DNA of 64,000 nt from Pseudomonas sp. TH10 (GTDB lineage: Bacteria > Pseudomonadota > Gammaproteobacteria > Pseudomonadales > Pseudomonadaceae), in contig NZ_JAEKEG010000029.1 of NCBI RefSeq assembly GCF_016651255.1, positions 1-64,000 on the forward strand. The letters are read 5' to 3'. A program made the translations under genes and the position numbers. Position 1 is the stretch's first letter, and each line of letters opens with the position of its first letter. The notes beneath the pieces were generated by a model. That model saw only the letters and a program-made list of their open reading frames with translations, had not been told where the DNA came from and ran no database searches. Shown here in pieces: positions 40,169 to 50,430 of the stretch.

Positions 40169-40301
40169 AGAGCTCTTAACGCTCAAGCAGTGGCTGGTGG
40201 GCTTAGGCATGGGCTGTCACCCGCGCAGGTCAGCTAAAAAGCGTGTTATCTGCCTGACGAGCTATTGAGGTCTTCTCCGCAGCCCTGAGCCTATGAAATG
40301 A

Positions 40302-41329
40302 TCAGTCGAGAAATTCTACGGTTGCATGCGCGAATTGCTGGCCGTCCTCATTCCTCCAGAAGGTATTACTGCATTGCTTACACTGATGCTGAGTCATCGA
40401 TGGGTCAATTCTTTGCTGCTTGGCTTCGAGGTCATGGCCATGGCATACGCTACAGAACAGTTCCCGATCTAACCTAGCGGATGCCCACTGCGATAAATTG
40501 ATTTTGACTAGAGGTAGTGAGGCCTCGATGAGTGAGGCAAAGACCTCCGCCCATGCCTCGAACCGCGCCTGTTGGAATATATGACCTTCCCACTCGCCTC
40601 GATCTAGACCGGTGTTGTTCAGTTTCTCTTCGCTACCATGGATATACCCATTGAGCAGGCTGTAGGCATCGGAAATTGTAGTTTCCAACTCTGTCGAAAT
40701 GATCCCTGCTTTTTCAGACGCGAGAGAACTCCGTCCCTGCCACGTATCGAAGGCGGTTGGTACTCGTTGGATTTCCATTTCTTGAACAGCTCGGGTTGTC
40801 TGCAAAAATAGATTGGTAAAATAACGCTTTCGATGAAGCCGCGCAGCACTTGCATGGACTGACGGTAGTACAGCGCGCCCGCCAGCTGTACGGAGCACAT
40901 CAGATCAGACCGGGTTTCAAGCATGTGTGAAAGAGAAAAATATCCTGCTTCGGACAAGACGTTCCCGATGGTCTCTTGCCAAGCTATCAATGTCTTGGCC
41001 AACCGTCCGAACACTTGGTCATGCTCAAAGTCGACCACTACGGGTGTTTGGGTTCGTGCACCAGGCGCCGGCATTGAATGATTTGCGGTCTCTGCGAACC
41101 GGTCTGCTAAACCTAGGGCTTGATTGATCGCTCCCTCTAGCCTTTCGTCTGCCTGATCTTCATAACCCGTACCTGCAAGCAGTCTGTGAATGAAGGTATG
41201 CAGGTCGTTTCCTGCGGCCCAGGCTGATATGGCCTCCGGAACGAATGGCAATATTGAGAGCGCGTCTTGCGGGAAAATTTCCTCTGGGCTCGCGTCAGTA
41301 GAGAAGGTAGCTTCAAAAACACTGTCCAT
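40302..41329 (-). pseudogene. Unrecognised protein with C-terminal zinc ribbon, one frameshift
   Basis: The joined product is about 341 residues. It starts MDSVFEATFSTDASPEEIFP and is largely helical with a possible HEPN-like middle (RSDLMCSVQLAGALYYRQSM). It ends with CSVCHGHDLEAKQQ...CKQCSNTFW, a four-cysteine zinc ribbon. The frame breaks near 40772-40774: one added A joins FKKWK to IQRVPTAFDTWQGRSS. It is the last gene of a three-gene minus-strand block with an AbiJ-like nuclease. I do not recognise a named family. Confidence 0.65.
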
Positions 41330-41540
41330 GAATTCCGATTTCCTTGGGTAGATTTTGAAAATGCGAGCCTTCAGCGGCGAGGGTAATCATCCCCAGCTTA
41401 ATTCTATCGTGATGATCAGATCTTCCACATGCTGGCATCCGTGGATTTGGAGGAGCAATGTGAATCCAGGAAGAGGATTACCTCGCGGAAATTTTTCAGC
41501 GCCCCGGTTAAGCGATCTTCGGCTCCAGGGGGGCAGTGAA

Positions 41541-42917
41541 TCACGGTGCCGGCAGCAGTGAGTACCGCTCAAACAGCGAGCGATAGAATGCAATCAGCAC
41601 CTCCTCCGCATTGGGCTGCCCGAGCTCATAAGCGCCAAAACGATAGACCTCATACCCCACTAGCCTCAATGCCCTGTCAGCTGCCATCATCTCTGCGTAG
41701 AGGCGTGGATTTGGGCGTCCGTTTGCGTCGGAATAGTGGTGTTTGCCATCAATCTCGATGACAACCCGCACCCCGCCCGGAAGAAGCAGAAGGAAGTCCA
41801 TGCGCGACCTCAACAGTGCCTCCTTACCGCGCCGTGAGACCGTTTGGGGATCCCAGTGAAACCAGACCTCGGGCAGCAAGACTGGAAGATCAGGAATCGC
41901 TGTCGTGAAGGCTTTGAAGAAGCTGCTAAAGGCCAGCGCTTGAGGGGGCGATGATTTCGGCAAGCTCGCTTCCAGACGTCGATACAGGTTTTTTTTGGCT
42001 TGGTTTTCCTCGACGCCAAAAGCTTGGGAGTACCAAGCCTGCAAGTCCCGCCACAGGAGACCAGAACTCCCGATCGGACGGTCATAGATCAGGACATCCC
42101 TTGGGTCAGACATCACCTCGATATCGTTGTCCAGGGCGTTGCCCAGTCGCAGATCTGGCTTCGTGGTAGAAGCAAAGATGAGGTTCTTGGGGGATGACTG
42201 TTTGCCTGCTCCTACGTAGGCCAAGGAGGCAGTCAGGAACGCATCCTCTCCCACCCCTACGACAACGTGGACTCCACATGCTTTGAGGATGTCGTTAACG
42301 ATTTCGATGAATTTTCGTTGAGCTGGTTCGTTGGGCAATACCCGCGACGAAGCCAGGGCTTCGACGAATCGCTTAAATCGGGGATGCGAGGACTGAAACG
42401 CCCCGAGTTTGTCGAACAGCGTCACCGCATCCCAGTCGGGGTTTTCGATGTAGTGACGGACAATTTCTTGGCGAAGTGTCGGGGTCGGTCGGATCAAGTT
42501 CACGAACGACATCGTGTCGATTCGCCAGAACTCGTTGAGCACCTGTTCGAACGCATCCCTTTCCATGTACAGGTCTATGGCGTTGAGCTTTTCCGCCAGC
42601 TCTCGACGGTAGCGACCTGGAATGACAGGTGCTGTCCCATCGTCCCACACAAGCTCTTGAAGCTGGTCGCGCTCATGAACCTCGAAGCCAATTAGCTCTA
42701 AAGCCCTCTGAGCGGCAGCCACTATTTGGACATCCCCCGCAGCTTCTACTGCTTTCTGGAGATGCCGCCTTTTGGAGTCGTACTCAGTGCAGTCATCAAG
42801 ACCCAGCTTGAAGAGCAATTCAGGGATCCGTGCATCCGTGTAGTGGTCTTTTTGATTACCAAGAATCTCGCTGAAGGCGTCTCTCAGCTTGGTGAGGTTT
42901 TGCTGGGTACGAGGCAT
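41541..42917 (-). CDS. AbiJ-like N-terminal region plus DUF559/Vsr-type nuclease
   Basis: The 458-residue protein has a helical N-terminal and middle part. The segment LFDKLGAFQSSHPRFKRFVE resembles the domain found in AbiJ-like abortive-infection proteins. The C-terminal nuclease domain has the active-site residues D374 (SRMDFLLLL) and E388-D390-K392 in VIEIDGKHHY, the pattern of DUF559/Vsr-type PD-(D/E)XK enzymes. It probably cuts nucleic acid during phage infection. It lies between two unrecognised genes on the same strand. The AbiJ resemblance is from memory of the family and needs a profile search. Confidence 0.68.
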   Translation of the reverse strand: MPRTQQNLTKLRDAFSEILGNQKDHYTDARIPELLFKLGLDDCTEYDSKRRHLQKAVEAAGDVQIVAAAQRALELIGFEVHERDQLQELVWDDGTAPVIPGRYRRELAEKLNAIDLYMERDAFEQVLNEFWRIDTMSFVNLIRPTPTLRQEIVRHYIENPDWDAVTLFDKLGAFQSSHPRFKRFVEALASSRVLPNEPAQRKFIEIVNDILKACGVHVVVGVGEDAFLTASLAYVGAGKQSSPKNLIFASTTKPDLRLGNALDNDIEVMSDPRDVLIYDRPIGSSGLLWRDLQAWYSQAFGVEENQAKKNLYRRLEASLPKSSPPQALAFSSFFKAFTTAIPDLPVLLPEVWFHWDPQTVSRRGKEALLRSRMDFLLLLPGGVRVVIEIDGKHHYSDANGRPNPRLYAEMMAADRALRLVGYEVYRFGAYELGQPNAEEVLIAFYRSLFERYSLLPAP

Positions 42918-43127
42918 GCTCTAGGGTTCGGGCTGATGTCGTTCTGGCGATGCTAACACTTGCAGCTGAATCATTGAGTAAGCCAGCATGTCATTAGCTT
43001 CGGTCTTATAGCCGGATCGAGACGGGGAGACCAAACATCCATCCTGATACTGCACGACGCGTGGCTGCGTGCCAATGGGAGTTGGATGCAGCGCTATAGC
43101 ATTCATGCCTGATGGAGCTCATCTAGG

Positions 43128-44735
43128 TCACCCTAGTTCTATATTCGGCCCATACGTCAGAATATCCACCAGACGCAGCGCCTTTCGTGCATCCGTTTTT
43201 AGGTTGGCGAACTCTGGTTCTTGCAGGGCGGTGATGAGCATTGACCGATCACCGGAATCAGTTGCGGCTATGAGCAACTGGCGAGTCCAGTACTTTTTTG
43301 AATCTGGGTTATTTGACGCATACACCGCAGGAAATGCCTGACCGGCAGTGATTTCGCGGGCGTATAACGCCGCTAGTGGCGGGATTGCCTCCAAAGAGGC
43401 TTCACGAACAGTGCCTTCGTTGCGATCCATCGAGTCGGGTATTTTTTCTCGTGCGGCTTCAGCTGCAGCAGTTTGTGCGACAGTGAAGGTCGCAATCTCA
43501 GTAGCGGGCGCAAGTGTGCGCTCCTGTCTTTTGGATTCAAGGGCCCTTATGGCTGCGGTGCAGCGCTCTTTGAACTGATCCTGACGCGACACCGCCACAG
43601 CCCTGCGGAGCTGGCCGATTAGCTGGCCGATGTCGTCGACCATCGATACAAGAAACCAGTATGGACGCTCTGTGCCCTGCTGGCTCAGAGCGGTGGCAAC
43701 GAAAGGCCAGACCTCCTGTCCTGTGAGTGTTTGCCTCTGCAGGGTCTCGCGTAGCTGCTCAGGGCCCTGAAGACACAGATCAAGCAGGAAGGACTCTGGG
43801 GGCAGATCCAAGTTTCCTTGATCTAGTCGGCCATTAGCATTTCCCACATCTGCGCCAAATTGCTCACGCGCATGTCCAAAGGCCTGTCGCATATCCTGCA
43901 AGGCGATAGGCAACGCGTTTGGGTCGTTTGGTCGGACGACTACTGGCAGCGCTTGGCCCTCTGCATTAATGCGGCGGAACCTCATAGGTGCTGCGTGCTG
44001 AAGGGTTTCTAAAAGCAAGGTGATGTCGGCTGGGCGGGGTGAGACCACGGATCGGTCAAAAGCTTCAAGCCACTCCGGTGCTTCCTGGGGTACTTCAGGT
44101 AGGATCAGGAACAAAGACCGTAAGGCATTTACCCGCTCGGTCATGGCATCGTTACTTTGGAATTTCTGTATGAGGTCATCGATCAGCACATTCTGGTCGA
44201 TGACTTCATCCGGCGGTATTGGCAATCGATCCATGTAAGGTCGGATGCGAGTTGACTTGGTTAGAAGCTCAAGGAAGCCGTGAACCTTAAACGCTTGCTT
44301 CAGCGTCACTGTACGAGAAACGCCAAGGCCAGCATGGAGCCCGGTCGCCCTGTAGGTGAAGAGTACCGAAAATCCTTCTGATGCCTGGAGAATCGTCTCG
44401 CGATGTTGAGCCGGGTTGCCTACGCCTGCGGTCAAAAATGAGCTGGCTGGGATGGGCGCGCGGAGTAAATCCCTAATGTCCGACAAGATCTGTCGAGCAC
44501 TTTTGTACTGGGTTGGAGAAGTGGCCAGCGCTTCATCGCCCCGAACCTGCACAATGATTGCAGCCAAAGCCTGCTCAGCGGCGGCTCCGATTAGTCCAAT
44601 CGCGGGTGAGTATCGAGCTACCTCAACTCTCAGGCTTCCTCGGTTTGGTGTGCCGAGACAATGCAGCGCCAAGGCTAAGGATTCTTGGCTGGCTTCCAGG
44701 AGGCGTATTGCGCTGTTGCTGAGGTATCTGGGCAT
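43128..44735 (-). CDS. Unrecognised 535-residue island protein
   Basis: The chosen start MPRYLSNSAIRLLEASQESL at 44735 has AAGGA 6 bases upstream; a longer in-frame start at 44795 lacks such a site. The protein is mostly helical, with a HEPN-like N-terminal stretch (YSPAIGLIGAAAEQALAAII and QYKSARQILSDIRDLL) and no visible catalytic motif in the rest. It is the first gene of the minus-strand block that includes the AbiJ-like nuclease. The function is unknown; a partner or regulator role is possible. Confidence 0.6.
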   Translation of the reverse strand: MPRYLSNSAIRLLEASQESLALALHCLGTPNRGSLRVEVARYSPAIGLIGAAAEQALAAIIVQVRGDEALATSPTQYKSARQILSDIRDLLRAPIPASSFLTAGVGNPAQHRETILQASEGFSVLFTYRATGLHAGLGVSRTVTLKQAFKVHGFLELLTKSTRIRPYMDRLPIPPDEVIDQNVLIDDLIQKFQSNDAMTERVNALRSLFLILPEVPQEAPEWLEAFDRSVVSPRPADITLLLETLQHAAPMRFRRINAEGQALPVVVRPNDPNALPIALQDMRQAFGHAREQFGADVGNANGRLDQGNLDLPPESFLLDLCLQGPEQLRETLQRQTLTGQEVWPFVATALSQQGTERPYWFLVSMVDDIGQLIGQLRRAVAVSRQDQFKERCTAAIRALESKRQERTLAPATEIATFTVAQTAAAEAAREKIPDSMDRNEGTVREASLEAIPPLAALYAREITAGQAFPAVYASNNPDSKKYWTRQLLIAATDSGDRSMLITALQEPEFANLKTDARKALRLVDILTYGPNIELG

Positions 44736-45129
44736 CGCGAATCCTTGCACTGCTGGTAGTAGCTCGACGCTGGATGGGTGCAGCGCGTGGGGCATCGCGC
44801 TGCCAGGCGGTTACAGCGGTGAGTCGATACTCATGTCGAAATTGGTCGAGGCTAGCAGTCTACTGGCGCGAAGCGCTGTTGCAACTGGGGACGAGAGAAC
44901 TCCCGTCAGCAGAGTCGCCTGAGGTCGAGTAAGGCTTGAAGCCGAGCAAGGTCTGACTGAGCAAAGCCAGAGGTTGAGCAGGAGGGGAGGGGGCATTGCC
45001 ATGGTGGTGCCTGTTTACGGGGCGTTGGCCAAATAAATTAGTCCTCGGGACAAATATTACTTAAAATCCGTTACTGAGCTGCCCTCTAATCCTCCTCATT
45101 GAAAATATTTTATTCAGAAGGCATATGAG
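44736..45129. promoter_or_regulatory. Divergent intergenic region, no gene seen
   Basis: This 394-base gap separates the minus-strand block from the plus-strand nuclease-like gene. The part next to 45130 is AT-rich and ends with AGAAGG 9 bases before the ATG, so it should hold the plus-strand promoter. The GC-richer left part shows only weak frames. Confidence 0.4.
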
Positions 45130-46293
45130 ATGGATCTTTTTAAAACAAAGCTGCCACAAAATAGACTGCATGAATCTTTCAAGAAAATCTCCAGTGACCC
45201 TTGTTACGCTCCAGTGAAGGACGTGATCCAGTCATGGGGAAAAGGGCTGCTGGAGAGATCGGGAGAGCAAACAAAATTCATCAATGAGTTTCAAACTACC
45301 TTCAACTCTGCATTTTGGGAGTTGTATCTCAATAGGATGATCATTGATCTTGGCTTTTCTGTCGACTACTCAAAGGGGAGCCCCGACTTTTGCGTCAGCA
45401 CGCCAAGCGGATGTCAGTTCAGTATTGAGGCGGTCGTATCAGATCGCCCAAGCGCTACTGCTCCCAAAGCAAACTCGTTGAACGAGAAAGAGTTTAGGGA
45501 TCACTGCACCTTTAAGCTCATGGGGAAATTAAAAGACAAAAAAGATCTTTTTGCTGGGGCCAATGGGAAAAAATTCCCCTACTCGTGCCTAGAACACGTG
45601 CGCGACAGGCCGTTCGTCATTGCAATTGCTCCATTCGATAGTGATCTATCGCTTACGCAAAATAACGAAATAATAAACCGTGTTCTTTTTGGTATCGAAC
45701 CTCCAGACGCATATGCCCTTCAAACAGGAAAGCAACGAAAGGTCTCAAGTATTAACAAGCCGTCGGGCGCGCCAATTGAGTTGGGTATATTTACAAATGA
45801 CTCCTACAAGGAAATTAGCGCAGTAATTTTTTCTACCACTGGTACTTTCGGCAAGGCGGTAGTGGAGAGCGGTATCGAGAGAATTGTTAGGGCTACAAAT
45901 TTCAGACAATTCAATAAGGATGAATTCATCGCCCTTCAAGGGTTGAACGGCATGGGGGTAACAGGCTATAAGCTAGGGTCGTTGAATTATCTTATCTCTA
46001 CTCGAAGTGATTTTGGCAGTAGTGTGGCTGGTTCTGATATGCATATTTACCATTCATCCTACCATCGAGAGACTCATTTTGATGGCCTGCATATATATTA
46101 CAATCCATATGCCACCACTCCCTTTGAGGCCAACATCATAGATGTTAAGGGTGTTACTCATAATTTTTATGATGTCGAGTCTGATTGTCCTATTCAGGAT
46201 CATCCTGATGGTGCAATGGTATCAAGGCAGGTGTACGAGCCAACAGTCAGCAATTTAAAGTTTCTTCTAGATGCGTACTCAATAAGGTATTAA
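45130..46293 (+). CDS. Predicted PD-(D/E)XK-fold protein, family shared with 51965-52999
   Basis: The 387-residue protein shares clear blocks with the 344-residue product encoded at 51965-52999: EFQTTFNSAFWELYL against ELQTTFESSLWELYL, a following PDF, IEAVV against LEATI, RPFVIAIAPFD against KPFVIGIASFD, and DGLHIYYNPYATTPF against DGLYVLHNPFARHPL. The early Glu (E53), D86 in PDF and E100 resemble a nuclease core, but E-x-K is replaced by E-A-V, so activity is uncertain. The gene is AT-rich compared with the core, which suggests transfer. I do not recognise a named family. Confidence 0.65.
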   Translation: MDLFKTKLPQNRLHESFKKISSDPCYAPVKDVIQSWGKGLLERSGEQTKFINEFQTTFNSAFWELYLNRMIIDLGFSVDYSKGSPDFCVSTPSGCQFSIEAVVSDRPSATAPKANSLNEKEFRDHCTFKLMGKLKDKKDLFAGANGKKFPYSCLEHVRDRPFVIAIAPFDSDLSLTQNNEIINRVLFGIEPPDAYALQTGKQRKVSSINKPSGAPIELGIFTNDSYKEISAVIFSTTGTFGKAVVESGIERIVRATNFRQFNKDEFIALQGLNGMGVTGYKLGSLNYLISTRSDFGSSVAGSDMHIYHSSYHRETHFDGLHIYYNPYATTPFEANIIDVKGVTHNFYDVESDCPIQDHPDGAMVSRQVYEPTVSNLKFLLDAYSIRY

Positions 46294-46630
46294 GTTACGC
46301 CGCGTAAGGTCTACACAAAACCCCACTCGGCGAATTTATCGAGACCAAGGGAGGGAATCACAAAGGCCTGAAGGCTTGGAAAGAGCAGTACGGCGCGGAT
46401 ACTATTGAGTCGTGTCTCAATTGATCCATCAGCTTTACGGCGGGGCCTCAGCCTATCGAGACCGGGCAGCTCATGCCGCCAGTCACAACTGATGCTTCTG
46501 GCTGGCTCGGGCATCTGTTGCTCAGCAGGCTCAGCGGACTGTTGAATCGGCTCACTGAATTTTCCCTATTGGTTTGATCCCCTGTATTCGGCATGCCCTG
46601 GCTGGCAAGCCGAACACTTAGCGGGTCATC
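46294..46630. other. Gap between convergent genes, possible gene remnant
   Basis: This 337-base stretch holds one minus-strand frame (46311-46514, ending SLGLDKFAEWGFV) with no start site that looks convincing and no known family. It could be the tail of a lost gene. I see no clear terminator or repeat. Confidence 0.35.
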
Positions 46631-48829
46631 TTAGCGACTTGCTTGCGTAGCCAGCACAAGCATCCCGAGCAATTCGGACTCCTGGCCAGCGTGTTGCCTC
46701 AACGCACCGTCCAGTAGCGTCTCCATATCCGTCTTCGCAAGCCGAAGCGAGCCCAAAGCGATTGCGGCGGCGAACTCCAGGGCTGCATCGCCGAAGTCCT
46801 TGTCCGAACGTGCAAACACCTTTACCAAAAGCTCTTTCATCACCTTGCTGAGCTCAGGGCTGGATGAGTAGTCCAACTCCGCTGGATGGCATGCCCTCAA
46901 CATGCACGCTTGCAGGATGGCTTCGTTGAACCTGAGGAAGCACTCTGGGGCCAATACGACCGACTCGTAGCCATTGGGGCAGAGGCGCCTTTCGTGATCT
47001 TTGTGTTCCCGGGCGTTTTGTAGCACGGCTGATATGGTGAGGTGCACCATGCTGGGCTCAACGTCGGCGTAGCGCTTGGCGATATCGGTTTTGTTCCCAA
47101 AAAAGAGAAAACCTTCCGAAAGGCGCAGCGTGTTGCCTCGTGGCGAAAGCAAAAAACCTCGAAACGCGTTTAAGGCTGCTTTACCAGCTAGATCGAGGGA
47201 CGGCAGGATGTTGGAGGTATCGGGCAGGTGCCCAAGGCCTAATTCACTGATGCTTTGATCCGAATTAGTCTTGTGAGTCGCGATCAAGCGATGCCAAGAG
47301 TTGTCATTGGAGTCTTCGCCAAGGGGTAGCTGGATCCAGTTGGAGAAGCCATAGTCCCTGGTCGTGGGGTTTCGAACCAGGAACATGCGCAATTGGTTCC
47401 ATGACGCGTTCGTCTGGGGGATCCCGATCGGGGAGAGAAAATGCCTCGGGATGTACGCTTTGATGTACGAGCGCAGATCGCGACTGATCTCGCGAAGTAC
47501 GCCGCCATCTCTGGCGACGGTGGAAACGATCACTACGCCAGTGGCGTCTTTGCAGTTGTCCTTCTCCAGTTCTTGGTACGGAAGCACCGTAATCGACGAA
47601 CCAGCAGCCAGGCGAGTGCGCAGGCGAGCCACGACGATCCCCGCGAGAGCCTTGGAAGCCTCGTCATCGGCGTGGATAACGTGACTGACGGTCAGGGGGA
47701 ATGACCAGTCAATTTCTGCGTCGAGCCATTTCTGAAACTCTGCGTCCTCCAGCACCGTGATGACATCAAGCTGCAGTAGCTTGCTCTTTGTTCCGACTTG
47801 GGTATTGAAGGGGTGTATCGAGAAACCAAAGTATTGATGGAAATCGGCCAGGGCTTTCGGAGTATGTGGCTGACCGAGAACGACTGGTCGAGGAGGCTTG
47901 GCTTTGGACGAGAAATTCTCGCCGATGATCTCGATCAAGGTGCCGTCGCTGACTTTCAAGTCCGGGAAGGCGACCCCCATGTTATCAAGCGCGACCATTA
48001 CGTCGCCGGCTCGTCCTTGGGACGTCACATCGACGATGGTGGCGATTCGCCGGGGATCCCACACGCTGCTTGCCATCTTTTCTGCCATGCTTCCGGAGGT
48101 CGAGGCGGAGACAATGCAGAAATAGGGATCCGATGGAGGATTGATCTTCTCCAACTCATCATAGGAGTGGAAGCTGACGATCTCTGCCTCGGAGCGGCAC
48201 AGGGCCAGGGCGCACTTGACGTAGGCATAGATACCCATCGTATCGATGAAGACCTTAGTGCTGCCTTGCAGGGCGCGCGCGTGGCATAGCGTGATCAGGT
48301 ACGCGACGACGTACAACTCTGCCTCACCTGAGGCTATTTCCCTTGCTTGGATGAAGACCTTGTTCCGCCGTTGGGAAGGGTGCTTGAACACATGCCCAGA
48401 GGGAGCCTGGTGGATGGCATTGTTCTTCTCTATGAGGCTATTTACGCCATGGGTCATGAGAAGCTTCAGATCCACGTTGTAAGGGCCCGGATGCGCTCCA
48501 AGGGCGTGGTGGTTGAAGTTTGTGCCATCCCACTCAACGAAGGTGTATTGCTTCACGAAGTCAAAGCCCGCCTTCATGCCGCGCTTTATCATGGTTTGCA
48601 GGTGCGTATTGGCCGGATCCCAGGCTGCCTTGAACGTGTTGTATTGCTCGGTAGAGCCCACGATGTACACGCAATCTGGAAGATTGGCATCACTCTTGAG
48701 GGCAGTCTCTACATCCGCATAGACATTCCCTTCGGTCAGTCGGCAGCTTTTGTAGCAAAGCAACAGGGCTTCAATGGTGCCGTGCAAGGGGCAGTGCTTC
48801 AGATGCCGCCAGGAGTAGAAACGTTCCAT
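46631..48829 (-). CDS. Large unrecognised protein, last gene of the MazG-GHKL operon
   Basis: The 732-residue product starts MERFYSWRHLKHCPLHGTIE. Two stretches recall nucleotide or PRPP-type loops: IVSASTSGSMAEKM with IATIVDVTSQGRAGD in the first half, and VVIVSTVARDGGVLREISRDL in the second. These hint at Rossmann- or phosphoribosyltransferase-like folds, but no full motif is present and the assignment is weak. The start overlaps the GHKL stop (TGATG), so translation is coupled and the two proteins probably act together. No transmembrane segment is seen. Confidence 0.62.
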   Translation of the reverse strand: MERFYSWRHLKHCPLHGTIEALLLCYKSCRLTEGNVYADVETALKSDANLPDCVYIVGSTEQYNTFKAAWDPANTHLQTMIKRGMKAGFDFVKQYTFVEWDGTNFNHHALGAHPGPYNVDLKLLMTHGVNSLIEKNNAIHQAPSGHVFKHPSQRRNKVFIQAREIASGEAELYVVAYLITLCHARALQGSTKVFIDTMGIYAYVKCALALCRSEAEIVSFHSYDELEKINPPSDPYFCIVSASTSGSMAEKMASSVWDPRRIATIVDVTSQGRAGDVMVALDNMGVAFPDLKVSDGTLIEIIGENFSSKAKPPRPVVLGQPHTPKALADFHQYFGFSIHPFNTQVGTKSKLLQLDVITVLEDAEFQKWLDAEIDWSFPLTVSHVIHADDEASKALAGIVVARLRTRLAAGSSITVLPYQELEKDNCKDATGVVIVSTVARDGGVLREISRDLRSYIKAYIPRHFLSPIGIPQTNASWNQLRMFLVRNPTTRDYGFSNWIQLPLGEDSNDNSWHRLIATHKTNSDQSISELGLGHLPDTSNILPSLDLAGKAALNAFRGFLLSPRGNTLRLSEGFLFFGNKTDIAKRYADVEPSMVHLTISAVLQNAREHKDHERRLCPNGYESVVLAPECFLRFNEAILQACMLRACHPAELDYSSSPELSKVMKELLVKVFARSDKDFGDAALEFAAAIALGSLRLAKTDMETLLDGALRQHAGQESELLGMLVLATQASR

Positions 48830-49974
48830 CACTGAGCCCTCAGCGGTACGAGAATAGAGATAACCGCACCTTGAACGGGCGAAAGGCTGGTTTCAGTCCA
48901 GTCATTGAAAGCAAAGAGGTCACGGTTATCACCAGGCGTAAAGGCGTTGAACATCGACAGCCGCCCTGTGCGGATCCTCATGAGTCCACCTATCTGTCTC
49001 AGCTCTTGCAAGACCGAAGGCAAGCCTTCACCTGCTGCTGTCTGGGATTTCGACGTCGATTTGTGCTGCAGGCATCGGAGCAGCGCCCGCCGTTCGTCTT
49101 CGAGTGACATCTCCTGCACTGGCTTGCCGGTATAGCGGCTGACTAGCCCTGGCCCTGAGTCAAAATAGCTGACCTCGAATGCCCGGAGGCTTTTGGCGCC
49201 AGTTTCTGTTCTGGCAGCCTCATCATTCCAGTATTTGATTAGCTCGGGGTGGCCGGAGAAGTCGTCTTTGAAGGTCGACTCGTAAAACCGTGTCCAGCCC
49301 ATCAGCACCCCCTCGACATGCGAGAGATAGGGCCTGCCAGTATGGTCTGTGACCGCGTGCTCTTGAGTATTTTGGATAAGTTCAGCAGAGAACAAGGCGA
49401 GCGCATCGACCAGGGATTCAGGTACTTTGGCCCTGCTTTGCTGCGTTGTACGAGCAACTAGCGTGCGCATCACTGGGGCCATGTCGTCTTTCTCTTTAGC
49501 CTTGCCTCGCGAAGAGAACAGTGGCTTCAGATACTGGATTTTGGAGCCTCCGACGCACAAGAGGTCGACGCAGCGGCCTTTGACGAGCTCGTCAAAGTCT
49601 TGAGCGTCCATCGCTTGCATTCGTTTGGTCGCGAAGGTCAGGACATCTCGGCGATCAATTTCCTTGCTACCAATCCGTATACCCTTAGACAGCCGGACAC
49701 CCGCAATCCCAGGTGAGTAATCACAGACGGCCTCCTGAGCGACCAGTTCTTGAGCGTTCGGATGAATGTCCAGGTAGTCATCTTCGAGCTTTTGGCGAGC
49801 GAGAGTAACGACCATCTGCAGCCGCGATGCGTCATGCATCGGACTGTGTCGAGCACCGAGGGTGTCTATAGGGAAGCGAAAGACTGTTTCGCTGTCGGAG
49901 GACTCGATCTGGGAGATGATCTCCTCAATCTCAACCAGGCTCCGGCACTTCCCCACGTAGTTAACGGTTGACAA
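48829..49974 (-). CDS. GHKL-type (HATPase_c) ATPase
   Basis: The 381-residue protein has the Bergerat ATP fold in its C-terminal half: N-box FSAELIQNTQEHA (E198, N202), G1 box YFDSGPGLVSRY (D272-x-G274-x-G276), G2 box AGEGLPSVLQEL (G315-x-G317) and a final strand GAVISILVPL. There is no HisKA dimerisation helix with a phosphorylatable His, so it is not a normal sensor kinase. It sits between a MazG-like gene (24 bases upstream) and the large partner (overlapping). A molecular switch role in a conflict system is inferred. Confidence 0.75.
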   Translation of the reverse strand: MSTVNYVGKCRSLVEIEEIISQIESSDSETVFRFPIDTLGARHSPMHDASRLQMVVTLARQKLEDDYLDIHPNAQELVAQEAVCDYSPGIAGVRLSKGIRIGSKEIDRRDVLTFATKRMQAMDAQDFDELVKGRCVDLLCVGGSKIQYLKPLFSSRGKAKEKDDMAPVMRTLVARTTQQSRAKVPESLVDALALFSAELIQNTQEHAVTDHTGRPYLSHVEGVLMGWTRFYESTFKDDFSGHPELIKYWNDEAARTETGAKSLRAFEVSYFDSGPGLVSRYTGKPVQEMSLEDERRALLRCLQHKSTSKSQTAAGEGLPSVLQELRQIGGLMRIRTGRLSMFNAFTPGDNRDLFAFNDWTETSLSPVQGAVISILVPLRAQ

Positions 49975-49998
49975 GCTATCACCTCTGAATCGTGGGGG

Positions 49999-50430
49999 TT
50001 ACTTTTGGGCTGGTAGGCTCGCCAGGAGCTGCTTGATTTGGGGTTCGGGCTTCCAATAATTGGGGCCCTTGAGGAACTTCCCATTCTCATCGTAGATGGG
50101 TTTGCCATCGGCTCCGAGCTTGCTCTCGTTGCTGTCCATGATCAGATCTAGGACGGCTTCAAGAGGGATGCCGTACTTCATGGCCTCGGAGCGGCAGTAC
50201 ACGATGACGTCGCCGAGAAGGTCTGCAATTGCGACCTGGACATCGATGGCATCGTCCCCCCGACGAATCTGCTCAGCAATGTCATCGATTTCGGCAACCT
50301 CATCGAGCAGCGTCCGCTTGAATTTCAGAAGACGATCCTCCGCATCTGAGAAGAGGTGCGGGGTCTCATGGATGGGCAGCTTGTACATCTCATTCATTGT
50401 CTGGATGCGGTCGCGAAAACTTTTGCTCAT
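49999..50430 (-). CDS. MazG-like nucleotide pyrophosphohydrolase
   Basis: The 143-residue protein belongs to the all-alpha NTP pyrophosphohydrolase fold. LLDEVAEIDDIAEQI and AIADLLGDVIVYCRSEAMKYG carry the metal-binding acidic residues, and the tail NESKLGADGKPIYDENGKFLKG has the NxSK...DG...GK pattern seen in phage-type MazG enzymes. It should hydrolyse a nucleoside triphosphate or alarmone to the monophosphate. The ATG at 50430 (MSKSFRDRIQTMNEM) is preferred over a longer frame. It precedes the GHKL gene by 24 bases. Confidence 0.8.
   Translation of the reverse strand: MSKSFRDRIQTMNEMYKLPIHETPHLFSDAEDRLLKFKRTLLDEVAEIDDIAEQIRRGDDAIDVQVAIADLLGDVIVYCRSEAMKYGIPLEAVLDLIMDSNESKLGADGKPIYDENGKFLKGPNYWKPEPQIKQLLASLPAQK

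Noticed and set aside
46311-46514. Minus-strand frame of 67 codons
   Set aside because: No ribosome site or family match; could be a remnant but is not supported as a gene.
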